A stretch of 64,000 nt of DNA from Saccharomonospora piscinae (lineage in GTDB: Bacteria > Actinomycetota > Actinomycetes > Mycobacteriales > Pseudonocardiaceae), in contig NZ_VCEK01000007.1 of the NCBI RefSeq assembly GCF_005862235.1, positions 68,798-132,797 on the forward strand, read 5' to 3'. The notes under the pieces were generated by a model that was given only the letters and a program-made list of their open reading frames with translations, was not told where the DNA came from and made no database searches. A program made the position numbers and the translations under genes. How positions within the stretch are numbered: the first letter of the stretch is position 1; each line of letters opens with the position of its first letter. Below, one piece after another: positions 35,804 to 44,248 of this stretch.

Positions 35804-36664
35804 ATGGCTCAGCTCGGATTCGACTTCGGCGTCGAGCCGACGCCGCTGCTGAAGGTCACCCCGGCGCGGCTGGGGCTCTACGACGACTGCCCCCGCCGCT
35901 ACCGCATGACCTACCTCGATCGGCCCACTCCGGTACGGACGGGGCCGTGGGCGCACAACACGCTCGGCGCGGTGGTCCACAACGCGCTGCGGGAGCTGTT
36001 CACCCTGCCCCCGGCCGCGCGGACACCCGAGCGGGCCGGGGCACTGGTGGGCAAGCACTGGCGCAGCGCCGGTTTCGCCGACGCGGTCCAGATCGCGCGG
36101 TACTCGGAGGCGGCGCGCCGCTGGGTCGCGGACTACGCGAGCGACCACGACGTGACCGGTGAGCCGGTCGGGCTCGAACGGTGGGTGTCGGCGACGGTCG
36201 GCAGCGATCCCGCGCGCCCGGCGCTCATCGTCGAGGGGCGGATCGATCGCATCGACTCGCGCGAGGGCGAGCTGGTGATCGTCGACTACAAGACCGGTCG
36301 GGCGCGGCCCGGCGAGGCGGACGCGCGCCGCTCCCGGGCGCTGGCGCTCTACGCGGTGGCGGCGGCCCGCACGTTCCGCACGCCGTGCTCGCGGGTCGAA
36401 CTGCATCACTTGCCGACGGCCACGGTCGCGTCGGCCGAGCACACCGAAGCCGACCTGCGCGACCAGGTGAGTGCGGCGGAGGAGACCGCCGCCACAGCGA
36501 GGGAGTTGACCGATAGGCTCACCGAGGGGGGCGATCCGGATGCACTCTTCCCTGCGCGCCCGGCACGTCGTTGTGCCTGGTGCGAGTTGCGTCCCAGCTG
36601 TCCCGAAGGGCAGGAGGCGGTACCCGCCGCCCGCCCGTGGGACTTGCTGGTGCCGACGGCGTGA
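35804..36664 (+). CDS. RecB-like PD-(D/E)XK exonuclease with Fe-S cysteines
   Basis: A 286-aa Cas4/AddB-like nuclease. Nuclease motifs are IVEGRIDRID and VIVDYKTGRARPGE (catalytic D and K). An N-terminal cysteine (YDDCPRRYR) and three C-terminal cysteines (RRCAWCELRPSCPEG) match the four-Cys [4Fe-4S] staple of RecB-family nucleases. It likely processes DNA ends; a stand-alone protein of this size is common in actinobacteria. It starts 1 nt after marC. Confidence 0.88.
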   Translation: MAQLGFDFGVEPTPLLKVTPARLGLYDDCPRRYRMTYLDRPTPVRTGPWAHNTLGAVVHNALRELFTLPPAARTPERAGALVGKHWRSAGFADAVQIARYSEAARRWVADYASDHDVTGEPVGLERWVSATVGSDPARPALIVEGRIDRIDSREGELVIVDYKTGRARPGEADARRSRALALYAVAAARTFRTPCSRVELHHLPTATVASAEHTEADLRDQVSAAEETAATARELTDRLTEGGDPDALFPARPARRCAWCELRPSCPEGQEAVPAARPWDLLVPTA

Positions 36665-36683
36665 CGACGATGGGCGGAGTGAG

Positions 36684-37013
36684 ATGGCTGAGCCGGACAC
36701 GGTGGAGTTGAGCGTGGGAACCTCCGGCGGGGCACCGGACGCGCGGGTGCCCGTGTGGCGCGGAATCACCGGTTCGCTGACCGCGGGCTGGGTGGTGGTG
36801 CTCGTCGTGCTGGCGGGCGCGCAGGGGCTGGCCTGGAGCGGCGAAAGTGAGGGGCCGGGTGCGTACCCGCTGGTCGGCCACGGTGTCGGCGTGGTGCTCG
36901 CCGGGTACGCGCAGCGTCAGGCCGACCGGACCCGCGGCGCGCGAGCGGGCGCCGCGGGCGCGGGGGTGGCCGTGGTGAGCCTGCTGCTGTTGTGGCTGTT
37001 CTGGTGGTCGTGA
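36684..37013 (+). CDS. Two-helix membrane protein, unknown
   Basis: A 109-aa protein with a hydrophilic N-terminus and two membrane helices (GSLTAGWVVVLVVLAGAQGL and AGVAVVSLLLLWLFWWS), joined by a loop with YAQRQADRTRGARAG. No family is recognised. It is the last gene of the PHP-marC-recB run, 19 bp after the nuclease, so a membrane-linked role with it is possible but untested. Confidence 0.65.
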   Translation: MAEPDTVELSVGTSGGAPDARVPVWRGITGSLTAGWVVVLVVLAGAQGLAWSGESEGPGAYPLVGHGVGVVLAGYAQRQADRTRGARAGAAGAGVAVVSLLLLWLFWWS

Positions 37014-37049
37014 CGGGCGGTGTCGCCGCCGTCCGGCGGCTGATCCCGC

Positions 37050-37784
37050 TCAGCGTCCGGCGAGCCAGCCCCGCCAGCGGGGCAGCAGCTCCGCCAGCAG
37101 GCCGCGCGGGTTCTCGGTGTTCGGCGAGTGGGCCGAGTCGGGGACGGTGACGAACTCCGTTCCAAGCCGCCGGGCCATGTCCCGCTGGTCCGGAACGCTC
37201 CAGGCGTCGTCGTGCTGCCCGGCCAACACCAGGCCGGGCAGGTTTCGCCGCCGCAGCACCGCCGCGAGGTCGCCGGTCCGGTCCGGCTCGCCGCGCAGCC
37301 CGTCGGCCATGCCCAGCAGACACGCGGGCTCGGTGTGCAGGGCGTCGTGGCGTGGTCCTGGCGGCAGCGCCGCGGGTCCGCTGCCCAGCAGCGTCAGTCC
37401 CGCGACCGGAGCTCCCGCCAGCACCGCGGCTCGCGCCACCAGGCCGCCGTAGGAGTGCCCCAGCAGCAGCACCGGGCCGTCCTCGGTCAGCGTGGCGACC
37501 AGCTCGGCCACGACCGCACCCAGCGGGTCGGGCAGGTAGGCGGCGGGGTCCTCGGGCCCGGGCGACTCGTGCTGGCCGGGCAGATCGAGCGCCACCGGAC
37601 TGATTCCCTCACTCGCGATGCCGTCCAGCAGCGGAGCGAAGTCCTCCTTCGACCCGGTGTAGCCGGGCACGAGCAGCGCGCTCGCCCCGGTGGCGCCGGT
37701 GCCCGCCCCGCGCAGCGCGGCGAGCGGGCCGTGGGCGCTCGGCAGTGACACCGACGACACCGCAGTGGTACCCCGGGCGATCAC
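37050..37784 (-). CDS. Alpha/beta hydrolase
   Basis: A 244-aa alpha/beta-fold hydrolase. The nucleophile elbow is LLGHSYGG (Ser about residue 107), the acid and histidine are likely in LAGQHDD and PDSAHSPNTENPRG, and LVPGYTGSKEDF forms the oxyanion loop. It overlaps the start region of the downstream-lying propeller gene set by 4 nt (37781-37784). Substrate unknown. Confidence 0.85.
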   Translation of the reverse strand: MIARGTTAVSSVSLPSAHGPLAALRGAGTGATGASALLVPGYTGSKEDFAPLLDGIASEGISPVALDLPGQHESPGPEDPAAYLPDPLGAVVAELVATLTEDGPVLLLGHSYGGLVARAAVLAGAPVAGLTLLGSGPAALPPGPRHDALHTEPACLLGMADGLRGEPDRTGDLAAVLRRRNLPGLVLAGQHDDAWSVPDQRDMARRLGTEFVTVPDSAHSPNTENPRGLLAELLPRWRGWLAGR

Positions 37785-39121
37785 CGCAGTGCCACCACGG
37801 TCGCCCCGCGCTGTTCCAGCAGCACCGGTCCCGCCGCCGACAGGGAGACCGGGGCCCGCGATCCGCCGCGGTCCACGGCCACGGTGCGCGTGGTCTCGCC
37901 GGTCCGTTCGTCCAGCACCGCGAGACCGCCCGCGATGGGCACCACGTACTCGCCCGCGAACGCTGTGCCCGCCCCGAGCGTGTCCTCCACGGTCCAGCGC
38001 GGGCGCAGGTCGTCACCCGCGAGGGCCACCGTGCGCGATCCGGTGAACCAGAACACGCTGTCCCGGCCCTTCGCCGTCGCCGCGACCCCGGACTCCGGCA
38101 CGGCGGCGAGTTCGGGTTCCGGGACGGCCAGATCGTGCGTGGCCTGCCGCCTGCCGTCGTGGTCGAAGACGTACAGCTGCCGTCGCTCGGGCAGCGCTAC
38201 GGCCACGCGCTCGTCCGACACGGCCACCACCTGCGCGGTCATCTCGGGCAGCAGCGAGCTGAACACCTGCTCCGGTTCGTCGGCCTCGTCACCCGCCGCT
38301 CGCAACACCGTGAGCCGCGCCCCGGTCTCGCGAGGGCAGTGTTCGATCACCGCGACCAGGCCGGAACCGGCGGCCACGGTGGAGTACCGGCATTCCGGCC
38401 TCGGCTGCCTGCCCGGGTTGACCGGGGCGGGCACCCGGCCGTATTCGAGCGTCTTCACGAGATCGCTGCGCCACGTGTTGAGCAGTCGGGTGCCGGTGGT
38501 GGTGACGTGGTCCTCGCCCACCACCAGCGTGGTGGGCGCTTCGGCGTCGCCGTTGCGCTGTGCGGTGCGCGCACCGGTGGCGGGATCGAGCTGCGTGACC
38601 TCGCCGCACCACTCGCCCTTGCGGTAGACCGCGACGACCTTCGACCACGCGCCGTCCGTCGCGCACAGGGCGAGGTCGCGGGAGTAGCTCCAGCGGATCT
38701 CACCGGTCATCGGATCGCGTCCCGCGACGGTGCCGTCCGACGCGGTGACCGCGGACCCGCCCGCCGCGACCGGCCCATCCGTGGCCTCGCTGGGGGCGCG
38801 CCACCGCTCGGCGAGGCTGCCGGGCACCGCGGACGGCGGTTCCAGCCTCGCCGGGGGATCGGTCGTGGTGCGCTGGGTGGTGGCGCGGCTGTCGCTCACC
38901 AGCCAGAGCACGGCGCCGCCCGCGACGCACACCAGCGCCAGCGCCGCCGCGACGAACCGGTCGCGGCGGCGGTTCCAAGGGGAGCGGCCGGGTGTGCCGG
39001 GTTGCCGCACGGCCCGGCCGGGATCGGCGTCCTGGGGCCCGGCGGCAGCGAGCACGTCCTCCGTGCCCGGCGTTCGCGCCGCGGGAGTGTGCTCGCTGGG
39101 CCGTCCGGACGGGGTGCTCAC
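37781..39121 (-). CDS. PQQ-like beta-propeller membrane protein (Rv3212-like)
   Basis: A 446-aa protein. A Pro/Gly-rich cytoplasmic N-terminus is followed by one membrane helix (RFVAAALALVCVAGGAVLWLV, about residues 55-75). A large extracellular domain follows whose repeats (VTASDGTVAGRDPMTGEIRW, LAVLDERTGETTRTVAV) look like PQQ/quinoprotein propeller blades. Two cysteine pairs (LALCATD, GEWCGE) may form disulfides. It lies just downstream of rhlE, as Rv3212 does next to Rv3211. GTG start. Confidence 0.8.
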   Translation of the reverse strand: MSTPSGRPSEHTPAARTPGTEDVLAAAGPQDADPGRAVRQPGTPGRSPWNRRRDRFVAAALALVCVAGGAVLWLVSDSRATTQRTTTDPPARLEPPSAVPGSLAERWRAPSEATDGPVAAGGSAVTASDGTVAGRDPMTGEIRWSYSRDLALCATDGAWSKVVAVYRKGEWCGEVTQLDPATGARTAQRNGDAEAPTTLVVGEDHVTTTGTRLLNTWRSDLVKTLEYGRVPAPVNPGRQPRPECRYSTVAAGSGLVAVIEHCPRETGARLTVLRAAGDEADEPEQVFSSLLPEMTAQVVAVSDERVAVALPERRQLYVFDHDGRRQATHDLAVPEPELAAVPESGVAATAKGRDSVFWFTGSRTVALAGDDLRPRWTVEDTLGAGTAFAGEYVVPIAGGLAVLDERTGETTRTVAVDRGGSRAPVSLSAAGPVLLEQRGATVVALR

Positions 39122-39126
39122 CCCTC

Positions 39127-40767
39127 CTAGTCTGCCCGCGCCGCCGTGTCGGCCGTGTCAGCGGGGTTGGGGGCGTGACCGCTCCCGGAACCGCGCCGCC
39201 TCCGGCGCCTGCGGCGTGGCGGCCGTTCGGCACTGTCGCCGTGGGGCGGCTCCTCCTTGTCGGCCGGAGCGGCGTGCTCGGCCGTGGGGGTGTGGGCCGT
39301 GGCCCCGCGTGTGCGGCGCCTGCGCGGCCGGGTGGTGTCCTTCGCGGCGTCGGACCCGGAGCCGGACTCGGCCACGGTCGCGCCGTCCTGCTCGCCCTGC
39401 CCGGCCTCCTGGCCGCCCCGGGTACGCCTGCGCTGGCGCTGCGAGCGCTTGCGGGGCGCCTCGGCCCTGGTCGCGCGACGTTTGCCGCCGAAGTCCTCTT
39501 CGTTCTCGGCCGCCAGCCCGACGCGGGTGCGCTGCGACAGCGGGAGCCGGCCGGTCGTCTTCTCGGCGATGCCGAGATCGGTGAACAGGTGCGCCGACGT
39601 GGAGTAGGTCTCCGGCGGCTCGGCGAGGTCGAGGCCCAGTTCGTCGGAGATCAGCTTCCAGCGGGGAACCTCGTCCCAGTCGACGAGCGTCACCGCGACC
39701 CCGGTCTTGCCTGCCCGGCCGGTGCGCCCGATGCGGTGGACGTAGGTCTTCTCGTCGTCGGGCGTCTGGTAGTTGACGACGTGGGTGACGTCGTCCACGT
39801 CGATGCCGCGCGCGGCGACGTCGGTCGCGACGAGGACGTCCACCTTGCCGGAGCGGAACGCGCGCAGCGCCTGCTCGCGGGCACCCTGCCCGAGGTCGCC
39901 GTGGACGGCCGCCGCGGCGAAGCCACGCTCGGCGAGGTCGTCGGCGACCTTCTGCGCGGTCCGCTTCGTCCTTGTGAAGATCATCGTCAGGCCGCGGCCC
40001 TCGGCCTGGAGCAGCTTCGCGACCAGCTGGGGCTTGTCGAGCGAATGCGAGCGGTACACGAACTGGGTGGTCCGCTCGTGGATCGCGCTCGCCTCGTGGT
40101 CCTCGGCCCTGATGTGGGTGGGCTGCCGCAGGAACGTCCTGGCGAGCGTGAGGATCGGGCCGGGCATGGTGGCCGAGAACAGCATCGTCTGCCGCTGCTC
40201 GGGCACCATCCGCAGGATGCGCTCGATGTCGGGCAGAAAGCCGAGGTCGAGCATCTCGTCGGCCTCGTCGAGCACCAGCGTCGAGACCTTGCCGAGCACC
40301 AGGTGGCGCTGTTCGGCCAGGTCGAGCAGCCGTCCCGGCGTGCCGATCACGACGTCCACGCCGTCGCGCAGCGACGCGATCTGGGACTCGTACGGGCGGC
40401 CGCCGTAGATGGACGCGATGCGCACGCCGAAGTGGGCGCCCGCCTTCTCCAGGTCCTTCGTGACCTGCACGCACAGCTCGCGGGTGGGTACCACGACGAG
40501 CGCCTGCGGGGTGCCGTCGCCGGGCAGGGTCAGCCGCTGGAGCAGCGGCACGCCGAAGCCCAGCGTCTTGCCCGTCCCGGTCCTGGCCTGGCCGATGACG
40601 TCCTCGCCGCGCAGTGCCAGCGGCAGCGTCAGTGCCTGGATGTCGAACGTGCGCTCGATGCCGGACGCCGTGAGCGCCTTGACGATGTCGGGATGGACCC
40701 CGAGCTCGGCGAACGTCGGATTGTCCGGCGTGGCGGTACTCGCGATGGTGTCGTTGTTCGGGTCGAT
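39127..40767 (-). CDS. rhlE: DEAD-box RNA helicase RhlE-like, non-canonical start
   Basis: About 546 aa. Q motif and motif I (FAELGV, IQALTLPLALRGED, ARTGTGKT), DEAD (LDEADEMLD), SAT (FSATMPG) and HRIGRTGRAG (motif VI) are all present, followed by a basic, Arg-rich disordered tail. It unwinds structured RNA. The reading frame has no ATG, GTG or TTG between the upstream in-frame stop and motif I. The best candidate is ATC at 40765-40767, 9 nt after GAGAGG. A GTG at 40551 would delete the Q motif and Walker A, so it cannot be the start. A sequence error is the alternative. It matches Rv3211 in synteny. Confidence 0.85.
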   Translation of the reverse strand: MDPNNDTIASTATPDNPTFAELGVHPDIVKALTASGIERTFDIQALTLPLALRGEDVIGQARTGTGKTLGFGVPLLQRLTLPGDGTPQALVVVPTRELCVQVTKDLEKAGAHFGVRIASIYGGRPYESQIASLRDGVDVVIGTPGRLLDLAEQRHLVLGKVSTLVLDEADEMLDLGFLPDIERILRMVPEQRQTMLFSATMPGPILTLARTFLRQPTHIRAEDHEASAIHERTTQFVYRSHSLDKPQLVAKLLQAEGRGLTMIFTRTKRTAQKVADDLAERGFAAAAVHGDLGQGAREQALRAFRSGKVDVLVATDVAARGIDVDDVTHVVNYQTPDDEKTYVHRIGRTGRAGKTGVAVTLVDWDEVPRWKLISDELGLDLAEPPETYSTSAHLFTDLGIAEKTTGRLPLSQRTRVGLAAENEEDFGGKRRATRAEAPRKRSQRQRRRTRGGQEAGQGEQDGATVAESGSGSDAAKDTTRPRRRRTRGATAHTPTAEHAAPADKEEPPHGDSAERPPRRRRRRRRGSGSGHAPNPADTADTAARAD

Positions 40768-41129
40768 GTCGGATCGCCTCTCTCATACCGGCGCGCACAG
40801 CCGGGTACAACGCGGCATTCGACCACCACGCCGAAGCGTTCGCTTCGCGGCGTGTCACACGAAACCGGTGGGACGCCGCTGGAGGCGTGCACGCACACTG
40901 TCAGTTCGTAGTGAAGTGAGACGGTTCGGCGATGCTGGACACCGGCGCTGTCGGACCCGGGGCCTTCCCGGTCGAGCGCCTCACGCGCATCAGCCGATCG
41001 TCGTGCACTACACAAGGCACCTTCACTACCAGTTCGCAGTCTAACCTGTCCACGCGCTCATCCCGCGGACCTCGCCCGCGTGGTGTGGCGTGTTGTTGGT
41101 CTCGTCGTGGGCTGCACTACGGTTGGGCC
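40768..41129. other. rhlE / ferritin-like divergent region
   Basis: A 362-bp gap. It holds a stem CACGCCGAAGCG-TT-CGCTTCGCGGCGTG-like hairpin at 40827-40854 within the probable rhlE 5' leader, and two inverted GTAGTGAAG/CTTCACTAC sites at 40908-40916 and 41021-41029. TACGGT at 41118-41123 lies 6 nt before the ferritin-like GTG, suggesting a leaderless message. The frame upstream of that GTG is open from 40932, but the added 66 residues look non-coding. Confidence 0.55.
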
Positions 41130-41798
41130 GTGACTGACGCGACGTCCGGGGCGCCCGGTGACATCGAGGCCGGGGTCGTCGATCTGCTCGGCGTCCTCGC
41201 GTACGGCGAGCTGTCGGCGTTCGACCGGCTCGCCGAGGACGCGCGCGAGGCGCCGACGCTGGCGGGCCGCGCCGCCCTCGCGTCGATGGCCGCCGCCGAG
41301 ATCGGGCACTACGCCCTGCTGGAGCGCCATCTCGGCGACCACGGAGTCGCGGTCGCCGACGCCATGCGGCCGTTCATCCAGCACGTCGACGCGTTCCAGG
41401 CGTCGACGGCACCGAGGACGTGGCTGGAGTCACTGGTCAAGGCGTACGTGGTGGACAACCTCGCCGCCGACCTCTACCGCGAGCTCGCCGGGCTGCTCGA
41501 CGAGCGCACGCGCGAACTCGTCGTCACCGTGCTGGCCGACACCGGCCACTCCGCGTTCGCCCAGCGCGAAGTGGCCGCCGCGACCGAGAACGACACGCCG
41601 GCCCGCGACCGGCTCGCGCTGTGGAGCCGCAGGCTGCTCGGAGAGGCGCTGACCCACGCCCAGTACGTGGTGGCCGAGCGTGACGGTCTCGCCGAGTTGA
41701 TCGTGGCCGGAAGCGGCGACCTCTCGGGCATCGCGGCACTGTTTCGCAGGCTCCAACAGCAACACACCAAACGGATGCAGGCCCTCGGTCTCGGCTAG
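41130..41798 (+). CDS. Ferritin-like fold protein (Rv3210c-like)
   Basis: A 222-aa all-helical protein. [12 protein letters not shown] and the later [12 protein letters not shown] and [14 protein letters not shown] supply E-x2-H-type pairs of a four-helix-bundle diiron site, as in MiaE-like ferritin-fold proteins. The enzymatic role is unknown. The chosen GTG at 41130 gives [11 protein letters not shown], with the conserved helices starting soon after. It neighbours rhlE as in M. tuberculosis. Confidence 0.8.
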   Translation: MTDATSGAPGDIEAGVVDLLGVLAYGELSAFDRLAEDAREAPTLAGRAALASMAAAEIGHYALLERHLGDHGVAVADAMRPFIQHVDAFQASTAPRTWLESLVKAYVVDNLAADLYRELAGLLDERTRELVVTVLADTGHSAFAQREVAAATENDTPARDRLALWSRRLLGEALTHAQYVVAERDGLAELIVAGSGDLSGIAALFRRLQQQHTKRMQALGLG

Positions 41799-41837
41799 CC
41801 TGGGGGCGACGACAGCACGACTAGGCGGAGGTCGCAC

Positions 41838-42068
41838 GTGGAGGTCAAGATCGGCATCAAGGACGCGCCGCGAGAGCTCGTGGTGGCCAGCAGCGCGTCG
41901 CCCGACGAGGTGGAGAAGCAGGTCGCCGAGGCCCTGAGTGCCGACGACGGGCTGTTCCGCCTCACCGACGAGAAGGGCAGGACCTTCCTCGTCCCGGCGG
42001 ACCGCATCGCCTACGTCGAGATCGCGCCGTCCGACGTGCGCAGGGTGGGCTTCGCGGTCGGTTCCTGA
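41838..42068 (+). CDS. DUF3107 protein (TB9.4-like)
   Basis: A 76-aa protein starting VEVKIGIKDAPRELVVASSA and ending with RIAYVEIAPSDVRRVGFA. It is the actinobacterial DUF3107 family, the Rv3208A/TB9.4 antigen type. Function unknown. The GTG start follows GGCGGAGG. In M. tuberculosis it sits next to Rv3208 (TetR); here an AurF-type gene island separates them. Confidence 0.9.
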   Translation: MEVKIGIKDAPRELVVASSASPDEVEKQVAEALSADDGLFRLTDEKGRTFLVPADRIAYVEIAPSDVRRVGFAVGS

Positions 42069-42177
42069 CCGGGCCTGCCGACGACGATCCGGGCCGCTCG
42101 CCGCCTCGCCACGCGGGGCCGGTGGGCGGCCCGAGTCGTGTCCGGCGGACGGATGTGTGCAGTGGTGACCGCGGCGC

Positions 42178-42507
42178 CTAACCCTGCGCGTCCTCCGCGA
42201 TGTCGGCCAGCGAGATGGGCACCGCGAACGGCGGTGTGCTCACGCCCATGATGCGGTAGCGGTCCCACGGGTCGGGGTCGGAGATCTCGCCGTGCGCGTG
42301 GCCCTCGGGGGTGCGGATCTCGACCTTGCGCTTCTTCCCTCCCGCCAGCTCGGAGACCCGGGAGTCGGCCTTGATCCGGCCGTACCAGTGGTAGTAGCCG
42401 TCGATCGGCTGGAAGTGCCCGCGCAGCCGCACGGCGACCTCGAGTTCGACCTCGTCGGCCACCAGGGTCGCCGTGCCCTCGTAGCCGTCCTCGTCGTGCT
42501 CGCTCAC
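42178..42507 (-). CDS. DUF4873 domain protein
   Basis: A 109-aa protein with the pattern GYEGTATLVADEVELEV, then LRGHFQPIDGYYHWYGRI, typical of DUF4873, a domain also found fused to flavin monooxygenases in actinobacteria. A stand-alone copy could be an accessory of an oxygenase, here perhaps the nearby AurF-type enzyme. The GTG start overlaps the TetR stop by 4 nt (GTGA), indicating coupling. Confidence 0.75.
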   Translation of the reverse strand: MSEHDEDGYEGTATLVADEVELEVAVRLRGHFQPIDGYYHWYGRIKADSRVSELAGGKKRKVEIRTPEGHAHGEISDPDPWDRYRIMGVSTPPFAVPISLADIAEDAQG

Positions 42508-43286
42508 GATGGTTCTCCCGTCTGTTCGTGCTGTCCGTGGTCCATGGCCTTCTTCAGCGGAACGACCTTGTCGGCGTCCAGGGGGGAGTGCGGGTCGAGC
42601 GCCACGCCGTGCTGGCGGGTGAGGCCGTCGATGGCGGCCCAGATGATCTGCGTCAGGTACTCGACGACGCTGTCGCGGCTCATGGTGCGCTTGTCCAGCC
42701 ACCACTCCCCGGTGCTCTGCACCATGCCGACGATGCCGTGTGCCCACGGCTCGGCCGCGCCGGAGTCCATGTTGAGCATGCGCATGTAGTCGCCGAGCAA
42801 CGCGGTGAGTGCCGTGGCGATGAGCTGCTTGTCCTCGGCCACCACGTCGGCGTCCACCGGCCGGTCGGCGAACGACTTGCGGGCGAGCAGCCGGTAGAGG
42901 TTCGGGTACTGCTCGATCACGGAGAAGAAGGCGTCGAGCGCCATGCGGATGCGCGGCATCGGCGCCAGTTCGGCGTTGATGGCGGGCAGCAGCCGCTGGA
43001 AGAGGATCTCGGTGCCCCGGTGGCCGAGCGCGAGGTAGAGGTCGGCCTTGTCGTCGAAGTGCCGGTACAGCACCGGTTTGGTGACGCCCGCGGCGGCGGC
43101 GACGTGCTCCATGCCCATGTCGGGGCCGTGCTCGTCGAGCGCCCGCAGTGCGGCATCCACGAACTCGGCGCGGCGGGCGATCCGGTGCTTGCGCCAGCGG
43201 TCGCGGCGGGCGTCGCCGGATGGCTCGTTCCCGGATTTCCGTCCCGACCTGCTTGAGCTGTTGACACGGTCGGCCATGTTGTCCAT
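42504..43286 (-). CDS. TetR-family regulator, divergent to AurF-like gene
   Basis: A 260-aa TetR repressor. The DNA-binding domain (about residues 32-85) has RAEFVDAALRALDEHG and the helix-turn-helix MEHVAAAAGVTKPVLYRHFD. The C-terminal ligand domain is long. It is divergent from the AurF-type oxygenase, with a GTAAC-T-GTTAC palindrome between them, so it probably represses that gene and itself. It is co-transcribed with DUF4873. Confidence 0.88.
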   Translation of the reverse strand: MDNMADRVNSSSRSGRKSGNEPSGDARRDRWRKHRIARRAEFVDAALRALDEHGPDMGMEHVAAAAGVTKPVLYRHFDDKADLYLALGHRGTEILFQRLLPAINAELAPMPRIRMALDAFFSVIEQYPNLYRLLARKSFADRPVDADVVAEDKQLIATALTALLGDYMRMLNMDSGAAEPWAHGIVGMVQSTGEWWLDKRTMSRDSVVEYLTQIIWAAIDGLTRQHGVALDPHSPLDADKVVPLKKAMDHGQHEQTGEPS

Positions 43287-43296
43287 GCTACCAGAA

Positions 43297-43317
43297 GTAA
43301 CTGTTACCTGGGGTTAC
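43297..43317. promoter_or_regulatory. Operator-like palindrome between TetR and AurF-like gene
   Basis: GTAAC-T-GTTAC at 43297-43307 is a perfect 11-bp palindrome. A further GTTAC at 43313-43317 lies 10 bp after the second arm. It is centred in the 56-bp gap between the divergent genes, so it is a likely TetR operator. Confidence 0.6.
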
Positions 43318-43342
43318 ACGCAAGGGGAAGGTGGTGGCCGCG

Positions 43343-44248
43343 ATGACGCGCGCCGTGTCGGAGTCGACCCGCGAGAAGACCGCTGAACGGCTGCTCAAGT
43401 CGTCGGCCAACAAGTTCTACGACCCCGAGATCGACATCGACTGGGACGCGCCGCTGGAGGAGGGCAAGCACTTCATCCCACCGGAGCGTTCCACGCTCTA
43501 CGGCACCGAGCTGTGGGACCGGCTCACCCCCGAGCAGCGCATCGAACTCGGCAAGCACGAACTCGCCAGCATCGCCACCAACGGCATCTGGTTCGAGGTG
43601 CTGCTCATGCAGATGCTGCTCAAGGAGGTCTACGACACCGACCCGACCACCGGGTTCGCCCAGTACGCCCTCACCGAGATCGCCGACGAGTGCCGCCACT
43701 CGACGATGTTCGCGCGGCTTTCCGACCGCGTCGGCTGCCCGCACTACGGGCCCGTTCCGTGGCGCAGGCGGCTCGGCAAGGTGCTCAACCTCCTCGCGTA
43801 CGGTCCCGCCATGTACGGCTCGATCCTGGTCGCGGAGGAGATCCTCGACCGGTTGCAGCGCGAGCAGATGAACGACCCGGAGATCCAGCCGCTCGTGCGC
43901 ATGGTCAACCGCATCCACGTGCTGGAGGAGGCGCGCCACGTCACGTTCGCCCGCGAGGAGGTCAAGCGCGGGATGGCGCGGCTGCGCGGTCCGGAGCGGG
44001 CCTACCAGCAGTGGCTGATCGCCGTCGTCGCCAACGAGATCACCCACAGCCTGGTCAACCCCGCCGTCTACAAGGCCGTGGGTATCCGTCCCCGCGACGG
44101 ATACCGCGCGGCCGTCGCCAACCCGCACTGGCGGGAGAGCGTGCGCTACTCCGGCGAGCGGATCATGAGCTTCCTCGACGACGCCGGGCTCGTGGGGGCG
44201 CCCGGAATGCCGTGGTGGCGCCGCTCGCACCTGCTGGCGGCCCGATGA
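43343..44248 (+). CDS. AurF-like diiron oxygenase
   Basis: A 301-aa non-heme diiron protein of the p-aminobenzoate N-oxygenase AurF family, which oxidises arylamines in known members. Carboxylate/histidine ligand motifs EIADECRHSTMF and VLEEARHVTFAREE are present, with a further Glu in the helix HELASIATNGIWFEV. No biosynthetic gene cluster surrounds it, so its substrate is unknown. An earlier GTG at 43331 or 43334 is possible. It is followed by a hydrolase gene with a 4-nt overlap. Confidence 0.85.
   Translation: MTRAVSESTREKTAERLLKSSANKFYDPEIDIDWDAPLEEGKHFIPPERSTLYGTELWDRLTPEQRIELGKHELASIATNGIWFEVLLMQMLLKEVYDTDPTTGFAQYALTEIADECRHSTMFARLSDRVGCPHYGPVPWRRRLGKVLNLLAYGPAMYGSILVAEEILDRLQREQMNDPEIQPLVRMVNRIHVLEEARHVTFAREEVKRGMARLRGPERAYQQWLIAVVANEITHSLVNPAVYKAVGIRPRDGYRAAVANPHWRESVRYSGERIMSFLDDAGLVGAPGMPWWRRSHLLAAR

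Noticed and set aside
40932-41129. N-terminal extension of the ferritin-like protein
   Set aside because: The 66 added residues are Ser/Arg-rich with no conservation-like pattern, and a -10-like TACGGT sits 6 nt before the GTG at 41130.
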